A stretch of DNA of 64,000 nt from Protopterus annectens (lineage: Eukaryota > Chordata > Ceratodontiformes > Protopteridae). Position numbers and translations under genes: made by a program. The notes under the pieces are model-generated. The model was not told the DNA's origin and did not search any database. It worked only from the letters and a program-made list of their open reading frames with translations. Each line of letters opens with the position of its first letter. Position 1 is the stretch's first letter. The stretch covers positions 510,847,823-510,911,822 of the forward strand of contig NC_056745.1 in assembly GCF_019279795.1 (NCBI RefSeq). The letters run 5' to 3'. Positions 1-10,979 of the stretch are shown piece after piece.

Positions 1-772
1 ACAGGTCTGGCCCTTCATACTCAATCAAAATACAATTAGAAAGGGATCTTATTAGTAGCGAACTGGCTTAGTTCTAAAATTCTCATTCTAAAAAAAAAAA
101 AAATAATAAAATCAAGGCCCTCAGAAGTGGGCCCAATAAATATTAGTCCACACCATAAACAAGTATCTTTAGTACAGGAGTCCAACAAGGATAAGTTCTA
201 GGTCCATTACCGTTCTCCTACTACAACACAAAATCAGAGTGATTTCAGTAAGTCGGGAAAATAATAGGATAATCAGTCCCTTAAGACCAATCTTATGCCT
301 TTTGCTTTTAACTGCAAACTTCCTGTCTTGCCTAATATTACCATTCAGGACCTTCATAACAATATTATCTCACAAGACTCAGAATTTATTAGATCTAGCA
401 CTATATATTTCTCTTTGCATACTGATTCCATCATATTTAAAGTCCTTTCTAAACTAAACTATTGCCATAAAACCTTTTGTCTGCGGTCCCCAGTAGCACA
501 CATTGCCCTTGCCAAAAATGTTCTCCTTACCAAGTTAGAACAGGGACTTCTATTGCTAGCCTTCAACTCATTGTTCAATACCCAAAGATTACAAGCAGTT
601 GAAAGCAAAATTTGCAAACTTGCTCTACAGGTAGACTCCAGTTCACATCACCGTGATGTGCTAAAGAAAGCAAACTGGCTACTTATCACAACAAGATCTA
701 CTTTCTTACTAGGCACGCACACTCATTTTCAAAATACTGAATGAAAGTTACTGCCCACTACGTAGAAGAAAA
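1..772 (+). mobile_element. Decayed L2/CR1-group LINE, 3' reverse-transcriptase part (left half)
   Basis: Plus-strand translation near 177-225 resembles the RT box GVPQGSVLGPLLF. About 455-770 resembles the RT C-terminal stretch of L2/CR1-group LINEs: a RLDYCN-like motif, then RLQ..ES..CKLAL, then a HWLPV-like segment before FKIL. The reading is interrupted by stops and frame changes throughout, so it is a pseudogene. The copy stops where DIRS-A begins and resumes at 7081. The upstream end lies outside the window. L2 and CR1 cannot be separated with certainty from this decayed piece. Confidence 0.65.
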
Positions 773-972
773 AAAGAAGTTATATACTCACCATAACGTT
801 CCATGTTTGTTGTCCTTCATCTCGCCTTCCTTCTTGCTGGTTGGGTTTGGAGCCGATCCTCAGCTCCAACTCAGCCGTATACTATAGCTCAAGAGCTATT
901 TACTGGCTTGAGGCTAGCCCCTATCCCAACATGCCTAGCGGTAGTTACCCAGATCTCGTTTATGATAACCCA
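773..972 (+). repeat. DIRS-A left inverted terminal repeat
   Basis: This segment is the reverse complement of the stretch ending at 7080. Shared blocks include the region around the CCTATCCCAACATGCCTAG motif (about 920-940 and 6955-6975). It begins with GAAGTTATATACTCACC, which is also found at the start of DIRS-D as a variant. Confidence 0.85.
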
Positions 973-1164
973 TTAGACTAAATAGGTCTAAATTTTACTA
1001 AACTTACTTATGAGAAAGGGACCTGCATATGAGTGTGTAAACATCAGCAAAGAGAAAGGTAGGAAAGACTAGGTCTAACCAACTGGTAAGTAAAAAGGGA
1101 ACTCAGCCAGTGTAGCCAAACAAAAGGGAAGAAAACTCTTCTCAATCTTCCAGGAAGGGGAAGG

Positions 1165-1285
1165 AGGGTGGGACGCAAGAAGGAAGGTGAGATGAAGGAC
1201 AACAATCATGGAACGCTATGGTGAGTATATAACTTCTTTATGTTATGTTGTCCCATCTCGCCTCCTTCTTGCTGGTGGGACAACG
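1165..1285. repeat. DIRS-A internal complementary region
   Basis: About 1165-1236 is the inverted copy of the element start (775-845). About 1237-1280 is the inverted copy of the element end (7048-7080). The joined copies spell out the junction a circular intermediate would have, which is the diagnostic DIRS arrangement. Confidence 0.85.
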
Positions 1286-1289
1286 TCCC

Positions 1290-2300
1290 CAGCACCTATA
1301 TCTTGGGTGGCTCACTGGAAAAGACTCTTCAGGACCGTGAAACCAAAGGATGCCCTGTTCTGGGAGGCCACATCTACTTTGTAATGAGAGATAAAGGTAT
1401 GGAGATCAGCCCATGTAGCTGCCACACAGATTGAATCTAAAGGCAGTTTAGCTTGAAAGGCAATAGAAGTAGCTAAGGCCCTAGTTGAGTGTCCTTTGAT
1501 TTTTCCTAGAAGTTCTCTGTTCTGCAAAGCGTAGACATGGATGATAGTGTCTGATAGCCACTTTGATAAGTCCACTTTAGAGACTGGACAACCTTTCTTG
1601 TCTGCAAAGGATATAAACAATTGGTCAGATTTTCTGAAATCCTTAGTCCTCTGTAAATAAAAATGTAACTGTCTATGAACATCCAATTGATGGAGCTTAT
1701 ACTCTGTCTTGTTGCCATAATTGGGGAAGAATGCAGGAAGCTTTATGGATTGATTTAAATTGTGCTCTGAACACACCTTGGGTAAGAAGGAGGGACTGGT
1801 TCTGAGAGAAACTCTATCTTTGTGGAAAATCAAGTACGGGGGACAAGTAGATAAGGGCTGTAAATCTGAAACCCTCGTAGCTGAAGTAATGGCGGTTAAG
1901 AAAAAGGTCTTCCTTGTTAAAAATTTCAGAGGACAAGAATCAGCTGGCTCAAAGGGAGGAAGAATGAGAGTCTCTAAAACTAGAATTAAATCCGGGGGGG
2001 GGGGGTTCTCTTATTGGAGGTCTTAAGAGGGAAGTACCTCTTAGGAATGCTTTACATAGCCTGTGGGACATGATATTAGATCCCATTTCTCCTACATGGA
2101 AATTAGAAATGGCAGCTAGCTGGACCCGGATAATAGTTGCCGCTGCTCCTTGTTCAAAAGTTTCAGCAAGGAAATCCAGAATCTTAAAAATGGGGGCAGT
2201 AAAAGGATCAATGTCCTTCTTTTTTGCCCAACAAGAGAACCTCTTTCATTTACTAACATAAAGTTTTCTTGTAGTGGGTTTATGGGATGAAATCAAAATG
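1290..2300 (-). pseudogene. DIRS-A tyrosine recombinase region
   Basis: The minus-strand translation at 1312-1833 is the C-terminal half of a DIRS tyrosine recombinase, with a DVHRQL segment and the HSTRA box that carries the HxxR catalytic arginine in this family. The N-terminal core-binding part appears near 2250-2300 as a TTRKLY motif, equivalent to RRPSTRK in the sister copies. The enzyme would insert the circular DNA intermediate by strand exchange. It lies at the 3' end of the element, next to the internal complementary region. It is a fossil and not intact. Confidence 0.75.
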
Positions 2301-4150
2301 TGTTGAACTGCCGGGGAAACATCTGGGAGCCTGGCTAAGACTGGAAGTGGAGAAACCAAGCCGTCAGCTTCAGAGTATGGACAGAAGGGTGGAAAGCACC
2401 CAACTGATACGTCAGGAGGTCTGGAACTGGGTCCAGTATCCAAGGCTCCCCTTGCAAATGAGGCCAGAGGAATGGGAACCAAATCTGTCAAGGCCAATAA
2501 GGAGCAATGAGGATTAACTTGCAACCCAATAACTGTGCTTTCTGAAGAAACTTGAGGATCAGGGGGGAATGGTGAGAAGGCATAAAGCAGTCCCGGCCGC
2601 CAATCGTGAATCAGTGCATCCCTGGGTGACTGTCCTGGCAAAGTAGCTGCTGCATTTGTTGTTGAGGGGAGTGACAAAAAAGATCACAGCATGGCTGATG
2701 CCATTTGCGAAAGATCAGCTCTGCAACTATCCTGTTTCAGGGACCACTCATGAGGCATGAGAATAACCCTGCTGAGCTTGTCTGCTATCATGTTGGATTT
2801 CCCCAGAATGTGCGTTGTGACCAGAAAGCATTGGGAAGACATCGCCCATTGCCATACTCATAGATACTCTCAGCACAAGGGATAAGACCTGATTCCACCC
2901 TGTTTGTTGATGTACCATACTACCAACATATTGTCTGTCTGAATTGCTATAGTCCCTGTAGGTAGAGAGTCTTAAAGTGCTTGCAATGCCAGAAGCACCA
3001 CTCATCTCTAGGACATTGATGTGCAAGTGGTACTCATGTTCTTGCCAAGTCCCTTGAACAGTCTGTCCCAGATAATGACCCCCCACCCTATCTGGGAAGC
3101 GTCCATGGACACTGTGGCTCCAGGTTGGGGGGTTAGAAACAGTCTGCCCATTGATACCAGAGGGGAGTGAAGCCACCATGCTAAGTCCTTCTTGCAAGAC
3201 TCCGTGATCCATATCTGATGTGACAGTGACAAATCCTGGAATGTCCATTGAGGAAAAAGAAACCACTGCAGAATTATCATGTGGAAGCGCGCCATAAGGA
3301 CCAGAGTAATTGCTGCAGCCATCGAACCCAAGACTTTGAGGACAAATTTTGCCTGGATTCTCCAGTTTGCCAAGAGGATTAATACTTGACGATGAATGGT
3401 TAACACTATTTCGTGAGGCAGTTTTGCTATCATAGCCCTTGTGTCTAAATCTACCCCTATAAATGAAATATACTGACAAGGCAACAAGGCAGACTTTTTG
3501 TAGTTTATGGTGATGCCTAGTTGTGCACAGGTATGAATAGTAGAGTCCCATGCCACGATCAGTTGATGCTTGGTGGTGGCAGTGAGGTGCCAGTTGTCTA
3601 GATGTGGAAACACCCGGAATCCTAGATCCCTCAGATGAGCCGTGACTACTGCCATACATTTGGTGAAGACCCTAGGGGCTGTGGTGAGACCAAAGGGCAG
3701 AGCTCTGAACTGGTAATGACTGGCTCCCAGCCAGAAGTGTGAAGTACCTCCTGGACCACCTGTCCATTTTTATATGGTAGCACGCATCCTGGAGATCGAT
3801 GGAGCACATCCAATTATCCTGATCCAAAAAGGGAAGAATGGACTGCAATGTTACCATCCAGAACTTTGTTTTCTTGACTGATTTGTTGAGTTTGCTGAGA
3901 TCCAAAATGGGTCTCCAGTTCCCTGTCTTTTTCGGTAGTAAAAAAAACCTTGAGTAAGTGCCGGATTTGATTTGGTCTGCTGGGACTTCTTGGATGGCTC
4001 TTTTTTCTAGCAACCTTTGAACTTCTAGGTTTGCTTGATCCTGAAGACTGGGTGGAACATCTGGGACTGAGTGTTGATTTGTTGGAGGGGGTGGTTGGGA
4101 GAAGGGAATTTTGTAATCCCTGGATGTTATTGACAGTACCCATGTATCAT
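2290..4150 (-). pseudogene. DIRS-A reverse transcriptase-RNase H region
   Basis: Minus-strand translations at 3672-4013 and 3008-3655 match DIRS reverse transcriptase: TGNWRPILDLSKLN, then SIDLQDACYHI (first catalytic aspartate box), then an FPHLDNW segment where sister copies show YLDDC. RNase H remnants follow at about 2740-3000. Sequence before the recombinase has the APDWPRQHW-like linker in decayed form. The region is a fossil with several breaks. Confidence 0.75.
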
Positions 4151-6460
4151 CCGTGATTGTTTACCAGGCTTTTGGGTACTGGGATAATCTGCCCCTGACT
4201 GCCTCCAGAGGCAGACAGTCGGGCCTCCTTTCAGGAGTACTGGAAAGGCTTGCCAGAGAAGGTATCTCTGTTGGCCTGATTCTATGGACCCCCCCCCCCA
4301 CCACGGGATCAGCATCTCCCATTATTATATCCCCCATTGCCCTGGGGTAAAGGTCTCCATGTGTGTCAGGCGAAACTCCCTGGGATTTTCTGAACCACAT
4401 CTTCCCACTCTTCTTACCCTTGGGGTAAGAGGGAGCAGAAAAACATACTCCCATGGCAGAAAGAGTTTTGCCATCCCATTCACACCTGGTAAGAGTCTCT
4501 TTTACCTGAGGCCCAAACAGTGATGAGCCATCAAAGGGGGTGTTGGTAAAGGAGGACTTGAAGGACTCCGCAAATTGACAAAGGCATATCCAGGAGTGTC
4601 TATGCAAAGCAACTCCTGTGCCTGCTGTCCTACCCACTCCATCTGCTGCATAAGAGATCAGCCGCATGGAGGAGTTAAGTAAAGATGTCAAGGTCGCAAG
4701 CTGTGAAGCCGCCTTGTTCGAAGCTCCTTCAGCTGTAGGATCCTGTAAGGTATCTCCTAGTTCCTTTAGGAGATCCCTTTGAAGGCATGTAAAGTGGGAC
4801 AAATAATTCAACGACCTAAGAGTAAAGGCCACTGAAGAAAACATACGCTTCCCATACCTGTCCATCGTATGAGACTCTTTGTTCAGCGGATGGATAGAAG
4901 TCTCCGCTAATTCTTTCTTGATGGCTACCACCACCACCATAGCATCAGCATGCACACCCTTTGATAGAAGGGACCTATCCTCTGGAGCAGTTATGAATTT
5001 ATTGGGTCCTCCTTGGAACTGGTTCCATAGTCTCTGGGGAGCTCCAGGCCTAACAACTCACCAAAGCCAGTAGAGGGTTGAAAGGTGGGGACACCCAAGA
5101 GGTGGAGGGTCGGGAACCAAATGCATCCAGGTACACAGACTCATCCTCAAAAGGGGCAAGGGATTTCCAGCCACCCCTCTGTTTAAGGATTTCCAGGATG
5201 TCTGAAAAAGAGACATCCTCAGAGGGGGACTGTGGGGACCCTTCTGAGTCCTCCAAGTCTGTGTCTGAAGTGAGAGACTCAGGGGAGTCCAAATGCTTCC
5301 TCTTGCATTTCCTCTTCTAAGGGATGCTCAGGAGAGGTTTCAGAAGAGGTGGGGTCACCCAATGGGGCATACTGGAGCATGGGTTCCCTATGCTTGGGGG
5401 GGCGGTAGGATTGGAGGCAGACTCAGGCACCGAAAGAGTAGGAGCCAATGGAGTCGAAGGTGGAGTGGTCTCAGAGGAAAGCATGCTCCACATCACCTTG
5501 AAGGCACCGCGAACCCAGACTGAAAGAGTCTCCAGCTTCAATGAGCCCAGAAATCTCCTCCGAACTGTGGGCGATGGCTCCAAGGCTGATGTAGGAGCCG
5601 AGATCACCTGCACTGAAGCCCCAAGAGGGAGAGCGGGGTCGGACAAGGGTCTGATGCCACTGCCCCCAGTGCCAATGAGAGAGCATTGGCCCCCAGATCC
5701 CTCGACAGACAGAGACAACAAAGAGATCAAAGTGGTAGTCAGAACCAATAGACCAGAGGCAATTGGAGCCGACGGTTCTACCACAATGACTTCCATTCAC
5801 TCCGGCTCTGAACTCAAAGGAGTCAGAGGAGGAATCAATAATGGTGCAGGTTGGGGTGTCGGCGCCAATTCCATGTGGGCTGGGCTCGATAGTAATTTAG
5901 CTAATGCCTGTGTCTTGAGAAGCCTCTCCACATCATGATCCGAAAGCCTGGATGTTTGAGAGGAAGACCAATGACTGCCTGCCACAGATTGCAACAGCAG
6001 GGACTGTGGCACAGACTGCACTGGCTCCAGAGTGGGAGACCTGGTTCTCTTGTGAGTCCTGGCTGGCTCCGAAACCACTGATGGAGCCACCGGAGAAAGA
6101 GGTTTGTTGGAACCGATAATGGGATCCGACAAACTCACAGGTTTATCCTTAGATTTAGATGGGTCTGATGTCAAAGCCGACAAAGATGATGGCTTAGGGG
6201 GCTTTTCCTGTTTTTTTGCTGGCTGAGAACCCTCAATAGCAACATCAAAGGGGCTCTTTAGTAAGCCTCATAAAATCAACTTATTTTTCCTCTCCTGTAG
6301 GACCCAAGAACTTAAAGCATGACCTATAGAACATGAGTCCTACAGATGTACAGCCCCTAAGCAATAGACACAGCTCGTGTGCCCATCCATAAGGGACATC
6401 TTCTGGCAGCACAAGTTTTTTTAAAACCTGAAGGTTTTGACTCTTTGGACATGCTAGGAG
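4150..6460 (-). pseudogene. DIRS-A Gag-like region
   Basis: The minus-strand open stretches at 4161-4955, 5050-5796 and 5797-6183 sit upstream of the RT and are rich in Ser, Pro and acidic residues. The segment near 4620-4860 (RYGKRMFSSVAFTLRSLN) matches the Gag-like segment WGKKVYTSSTLALRALN of DIRS-C and DIRS-F. The region is a fossil and not intact. The lineage differs clearly from B, C, E and F in its N-terminal half. Confidence 0.65.
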
Positions 6461-6889
6461 TAACTAGAATATTACCAAAGAGAAAGCACCAACAACAACA
6501 ACAATGAAAGAAAATTTTAACTTTTTTTTTTTTAAACAGGAAAAAGAAAGGAGAGAAGGGGAAGAGCCTCTAAGTTAAACAGCAACTCTCACAACCCAGG
6601 AGAGTTTCTAACTTAAACGGCTGCTCCTATAAGAAAAAAGAAAGGGAAATGAAAAGAAAAAACCCTTAAACAAAGACAGGGCTAAGAGAAAGGGAACCCT
6701 CTAAGTCAAACGGGTTCAAGGAAACAAGTTAGTACGATGGCCACAACAACAACAAAAAGGCAGCAGCGGAAAGGTCAGAAAAGTGCTAGCATAAGGTGAA
6801 CACATTCTAACACTAAACTAAGAGAATTTAGCTATCTGAAAGAAAAAAAATTGAGTAAATATCACAAGAAGAAGAAAATACTTAGCCTG

Positions 6890-7080
6890 AGCCAGTATGA
6901 GCAATCTCGATGCTGCAAGCGGCAAACGAGATATGGGTAACTACCGCTAGGCATGTTGGGATAGGGGCTAGCCTCGAGTCAGTAAAAAGCTCTCGAGCTA
7001 TAGTATACGGCTGAGTCAGAGCCAAGGGTCAGCTCCAAACTGAACCAGCAAGAAGGAGGTGAGATGGGACAACATAACAT
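6890..7080 (-). repeat. DIRS-A right inverted terminal repeat
   Basis: Reverse complement of 773-972. It ends in GGGACAACATAACAT, which also forms half of the internal complementary region at 1237-1252. In the element's own sense this is the 5' end, upstream of the Gag-like gene. Confidence 0.85.
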
Positions 7081-7260
7081 CTATCACTAAGAGAACAAGT
7101 ATACATGTTCCAAAATATTTAGAATAACACTCTCACTGTAACTCTTAGCAGATCACCCTTTAATGTAATCATAATCAGTGAACAAGCCTTTTCCAGACCA
7201 AGTTCTGCTCTGTGAAATAAACTTTCATCTGAAGTGAAATCTTAGACCACTCTTTTAGGG
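7081..7260 (+). mobile_element. Decayed L2/CR1-group LINE (right half, 3' end of ORF2)
   Basis: Directly after DIRS-A the plus-strand translation reads ISEQAFSRPSSALxNKLSSEV. This corresponds to the L2-type C-terminal motif G.RAFSxAAPxLWNxLPxxVR. It continues the reading that stops at 772, so the two pieces are one LINE copy split by DIRS-A. The 3' end is lost in decayed sequence after about 7260. Confidence 0.6.
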
Positions 7261-7494
7261 TTCAGTCACTAATAATATTTAAGATACCACCACGCTTGAT
7301 GGATGCTGCAGCACTAAATTCTTTTTCAAGTTAACATCAAGCGACTTGAGCCAGAATCAGGAGGGACTGATTCACAATGATTGAGCACACAGAGCAGACA
7401 GCAGATGTCCAGAGAAAAAAAAAAGAGCAGTAACGCGTTAATGGTTTTGACTGACAATGCATACACCTGCCTATGAACCCTGAGTAGTCTGAAC
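7261..7494. other. Unassigned spacer
   Basis: No coding or repeat signal is recognised, apart from an A-rich run near 7415-7425. Confidence 0.4.
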
Positions 7495-7610
7495 TATTAA
7501 GTCCATCAGGCCGGGCAGAGAGTTTGAGTCTGTGGGTTGGGGTGCACAGACTTTCCCGTTGCCTGAGTCAGCAGATCCACTCTCTGAAGTAACTGCCAAG
7601 TCGTGCTGCT
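7495..7610 (-). mobile_element. Orphan DIRS fragment (RNase H/recombinase linker)
   Basis: The minus-strand peptide SESGSADSGNGKVCAPQP matches the DIRS-B segment at about 14800-14890 (SESGSADSGKGKVCAPQP). DNA identity is high across about 110 bases. Nothing else of a DIRS element surrounds it, so it is a detached fragment. Confidence 0.7.
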
Positions 7611-7937
7611 TGCTTTGTATACCTGTCCTGAAATAAAAACCCCTGTACACTAGCGGAAGAAGCCAAGCCAAGCAGCACATTGTGCACAGCAGTGGAAACC
7701 ATCAGATCATAATCTGATTTTATAAGAAAACAGTGAGTTTTTATAACATTAAACATACATTTTTTTTATATTTTACGTTTACGTACTTTGGGCCCCTAAT
7801 CTTCATGGGGCACTTGGAGACTGCCTATGTTGTCTACTGCTGGATCTGTCTCTGCCTATTCCAGTAAAATACTATAGTCCTATTACTGGGCATGAAAAGA
7901 CCTGTAGTAGTATATGGGGCTGCTTACAGCAGAAAAT
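7611..7937. other. Unassigned spacer with a short inverted repeat
   Basis: GTGCTGCTTG near 7604 and CAAGCAGCAC near 7669 are inverted copies about 60 bases apart. The rest is AT-rich with no coding signal. Confidence 0.35.
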
Positions 7938-8170
7938 ACAGTTATGTACAGTTACCATAAATGTAGGTGTTCAAGTGTATTCATTGCTACCCTCCTGACA
8001 TATGGAATTTCTTACTTCAGAAGCCCTTGGTCGAGACCCGACTACCAAAGTAAAAATAAAAAATCCCTCCTCCCTGAGCTGGTGGTCTCCCTACCCTGAC
8101 ATCAGGACGGTTGGGTATAAAGAGAGCCAGCCGATGCCATGACCTCAGTTTTTTCTTGCCCTTAGAAGGT
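7938..8170 (+). repeat. DIRS-B left inverted terminal repeat
   Basis: Reverse complement of about 23930-24153. It contains the terminus-proximal motif ACCATAAATGTAG and a TATA-like GGGTATAAA (8113-8121) pointing inward. Confidence 0.8.
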
Positions 8171-8324
8171 AGGAGCCCCATAGATGAATCCTAATCAAAT
8201 GACCATGTAAGAGGAAGGGGACCTGTAGGGCAACCCTGCAGAGGATTGCCTGGAAGAAGATGACAGAGAAAAAGCTGTATTGTAAGGAGAATATGGGGAT
8301 GGAGGGAGGGAAGGAAGACTGCAA

Positions 8325-8415
8325 CAGTGAATATACTCAAACATCTACATTTATGGTAAGTGTACACAACGGTACTATGTTCTTCATGCTTCACTGTTGC
8401 AGTCCTGAATTATGG
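8325..8415. repeat. DIRS-B internal complementary region
   Basis: It carries CTACATTTATGGTAAGTGTA (complement of the left end) followed by ATGTTCTTCATGCTTCACTG (complement of the right end), as in the other DIRS copies. Confidence 0.8.
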
Positions 8416-8767
8416 GATGATTCTCAAAGCTGAGATGAGGGTGGAAGGTGCCTTAATGGGAAGAGAGGATGCCCTGCAAGATGGCAGTGACAGATCCTGC
8501 TCTCGACTTTGAGAAGACTGACAGGTGGTAATGCTTGGTAAAGATATGCACCAATGACCAGGTAGCTTCCAGAATGTCTTTGGTAGGCACGCCCCTTAGG
8601 AAAACAGTGGTGGTAGAAGTGGCCCTAGTTAAATGGGTCTTAACAGATTCAGGGGGCTTTATGCTGTGGTAGGTGTAACAAAAGGAAATACAGTGGCAGA
8701 TCCACTTGGAGGTAGTTTGCTTAGAGACAGTTTTCCTTCAGAGCCCAAGGTAAAGGAAACAGTTGAT
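8416..8767 (-). pseudogene. DIRS-B tyrosine recombinase, C-terminal part
   Basis: Minus-strand translation near 8660-8770 gives SFTLGSEGKLSLSK, equivalent to SFALGSQGKPVSK in DIRS-F. The gene is divided by DIRS-C and its upstream part lies at 14088-14720. Fossil. Confidence 0.7.
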
Positions 8768-9040
8768 GTTAATCGTGTTTCACTGTTGCAGTCCTTACAA
8801 AATGGGTTATCCGGCTCCCAGTAGCCCACACCGGCCAGAATACCAAAGTCCTTGGTATATGACATCGGCTGCCTTTGGTTTAGGCCTGACGTCAGGACAT
8901 TAGGTACAAAAGAAGGCAGCCGATGCCATTTCCTGAGTCTTTCTTGCTGCGGAGCCCGAAGCAGAAGCATTTTGCACGAGTGCTGGTCGGCTGAGTACCT
9001 TCTTTTTGTATTACGACTGCTTAGTTGAAGACATCCTCAG
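8768..9040 (+). repeat. DIRS-C left inverted terminal repeat
   Basis: Reverse complement of about 13880-14087. It includes TGACGTCA (8887-8894) and CCAAAGTCCTTGGTATATGA (about 8848-8867), both also present in the right copy. Confidence 0.8.
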
Positions 9041-9081
9041 ATAAGTACCCCATTGGGGACCCTCTTTTCTTGCTTTAACGA

Positions 9082-10935
9082 ATGTCAGAGAAAGTTAATA
9101 ACTATCTTGCCTGTGGAAAACAGATTCTGCACTGTGATTTTCACTCCTATTGTATTACTTGTTTGTGCCTTGAGCACGTCCCTAATTGTGTTCTGTGCAC
9201 TTCTTTCAACCCGCGTACCAAACGCTGTAGAGCTAGGATCTTGTTCAAGCATTTCGGAGTTTGGCCTAAGTTCTTCATTATGGCGTCTTCTGGTCTCCTG
9301 ACTTCAGATGTTCCTAAGAAGCACCAGGATAAGGACCACGACAGGCTTAGGGTCAAATTAGCGATGATGTCCCTGTTAAGTTGGTTGTCGGCCCAGAGGT
9401 AGTGAGGCATTTTCTTTGCCCCTGCAGTCCGTGGATGTTCAGCAGCAGGCATCTGCGTAGACCTTTTCTGAGTCCTCCATACCGCAGGCTTCCACTTCTT
9501 CTTCTGACCCTCTGCCAGTCGCTGCCTCTGATGGGATCCAGAGCTGCTAAGCAGGCGCCGGCTTCTGAGGCCTCTTTTCTCTGCCCGGAGACCAGATCCA
9601 GACCGACGATCTTGATTCAGACTTCTGCGGTAGCAAGGCCTCCTGAGTCCCTCTGGCTTTCTAGCAGGCCATCCATCCAAAAATCTACTCCTAAGCAGGC
9701 GCCGGCCTCCCCTTAAATGCCTCAGGCTCAGATGGTTAAAATGGCTAGTAATCTCTTGACCCTTATCAAGGGCTCTCAGCCACCTCCTTATAAAAGGATT
9801 AGGGAATTGCCTCCAGAAGCTTTCTCTCCCTCAGACTCTGAGGTTTCCAGCAACTCTGCTGATGAAGAGGGAAACACTCCACTTTTTTCTGGTTTTGAGA
9901 ATTCTGATGCAGAAGACTCCATCCCTTCTGCCTCCCCCTCCAGAAGATTTTTCTTTTGGAGATACTCTGAATACTCTTAGGGAGCATTTCAAATGGGAAA
10001 GTCAGAACTACCCTCAGTCTAAGAAACGGATTAGGGAATTCTTGGACATGCCACAGCATAAGCCTTTGGCTATCCCTCTGGTTTTGGAAGTTGATGATGA
10101 TGTTTTCATGGAGAATTCTTTGACTCCTAATTCTGTTCCTTCTGCTCCCAGAAAGCCTGACAGGTATTACAGAGTTCCTGATTCTCATCAGTTCCTTTTC
10201 AAGAATCCTACTGCTGATCCGGAGATTATTTCTCAGGGCCCTAAGGGTGTTAAAGCCATGGCTGCTAAAAATCCTATTCCTTCTGACAGGGAATCTAGGG
10301 CCTTGGATAGATGGGGTAAAAAAGTGTATACATCTTCCACCCTGGCTATTAGGTCTGTTAATTGTCTTTTTCATATGCTTTAGTATCAGCAGCATACTTT
10401 GGAGGCCATTACGGCTAAAATTGCTGGTGTTCCTTCCCTGATGGAGAGTAAGAACATGCATGATTTATTGAATTCTGCCTCTCTTTTCACTAAACATTCT
10501 CTACATTGTGGTTTCGACACTTTGGAGGCTTCTTGCAGGGCAGCAGCCACTGGTTCTGTCATTAGAAGACATACTTGGCTCAGGGAACAGCCCCTTTCTG
10601 AACCTGTCAAATCTAAATTACTGGATGTGCCTTTGCACAAGGACAATCTTTTTGGTAGCAAAGGAGAAGAGGTGTTGAAAATGTTGGAGGATAAGGCCAA
10701 ATCTATGCAAACTGTTAAGCGCTTTCTGCAAGTTCAGCCTCCTCATCTCAGTAGACATTACCCTTCTAAGAATTGGACTTTTCCTGACCCTCGTAAACAG
10801 AGTCGCACTAGGCCTAGGGATTACAGGTCTTCTAGGGGACCGACTTCCGCCCCTCAAAAGGCTAAGCACTGGCAGGCTTCCTCTTCAAAATCAGGGAGTT
10901 CTAAGCAAACTTCCCAAAGCAAGCATTCCCAATAA
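9082..10935 (+). pseudogene. DIRS-C Gag-like region
   Basis: It begins MSEKVNNYLACGKQI with a run of paired cysteines (YLACGKQ..., CITC..., CVLC) that is conserved at the same place in DIRS-B, E and F. Further in it shows WGKKVYTSSTLA and an FLQVQPP segment near 10720, also shared with E and F. Such proteins are presumed to package the element RNA, by analogy with other DIRS elements. The region is a fossil with several breaks. Confidence 0.75.
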
Positions 10936-10979
10936 CTCCAGCCTTCCCCTGCCTGCCTCTGCAGGCCCAGGGTTTCCTT

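Larger units (their letters stand above)
773..7080 (-). mobile_element. DIRS-A: DIRS-type tyrosine-recombinase retrotransposon
   Basis: Inverted terminal repeats lie at about 773-972 and 6890-7080. An internal complementary region at about 1165-1285 contains the complements of both outer ends back to back. Read on the minus strand the order is Gag-like, RT-RNase H, tyrosine recombinase. The element splits an L2/CR1-group LINE whose reading continues on both sides, so the ends are well placed. The terminal repeats differ at a few positions in about 70 bases compared. It is broken, with many breaks, and is of moderate age. It belongs to the same lineage as DIRS-D. Confidence 0.88.

Noticed and set aside
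5324-5938. 204-residue plus-strand open frame
   Set aside because: Antisense shadow of the DIRS-A Gag-like region; no recognisable motif.
773-7080. LTR retrotransposon or endogenous retrovirus
   Set aside because: Terminal repeats are inverted, an internal complementary region is present, and the integrase position is taken by a tyrosine recombinase. No direct LTRs, protease or envelope was seen anywhere in the window.
9147-9680. 177-residue minus-strand open frame
   Set aside because: It lies opposite the DIRS-C Gag-like region, whose plus-strand reading matches the sister copies. The minus-strand peptide shows only Arg/Ser-rich antisense composition.
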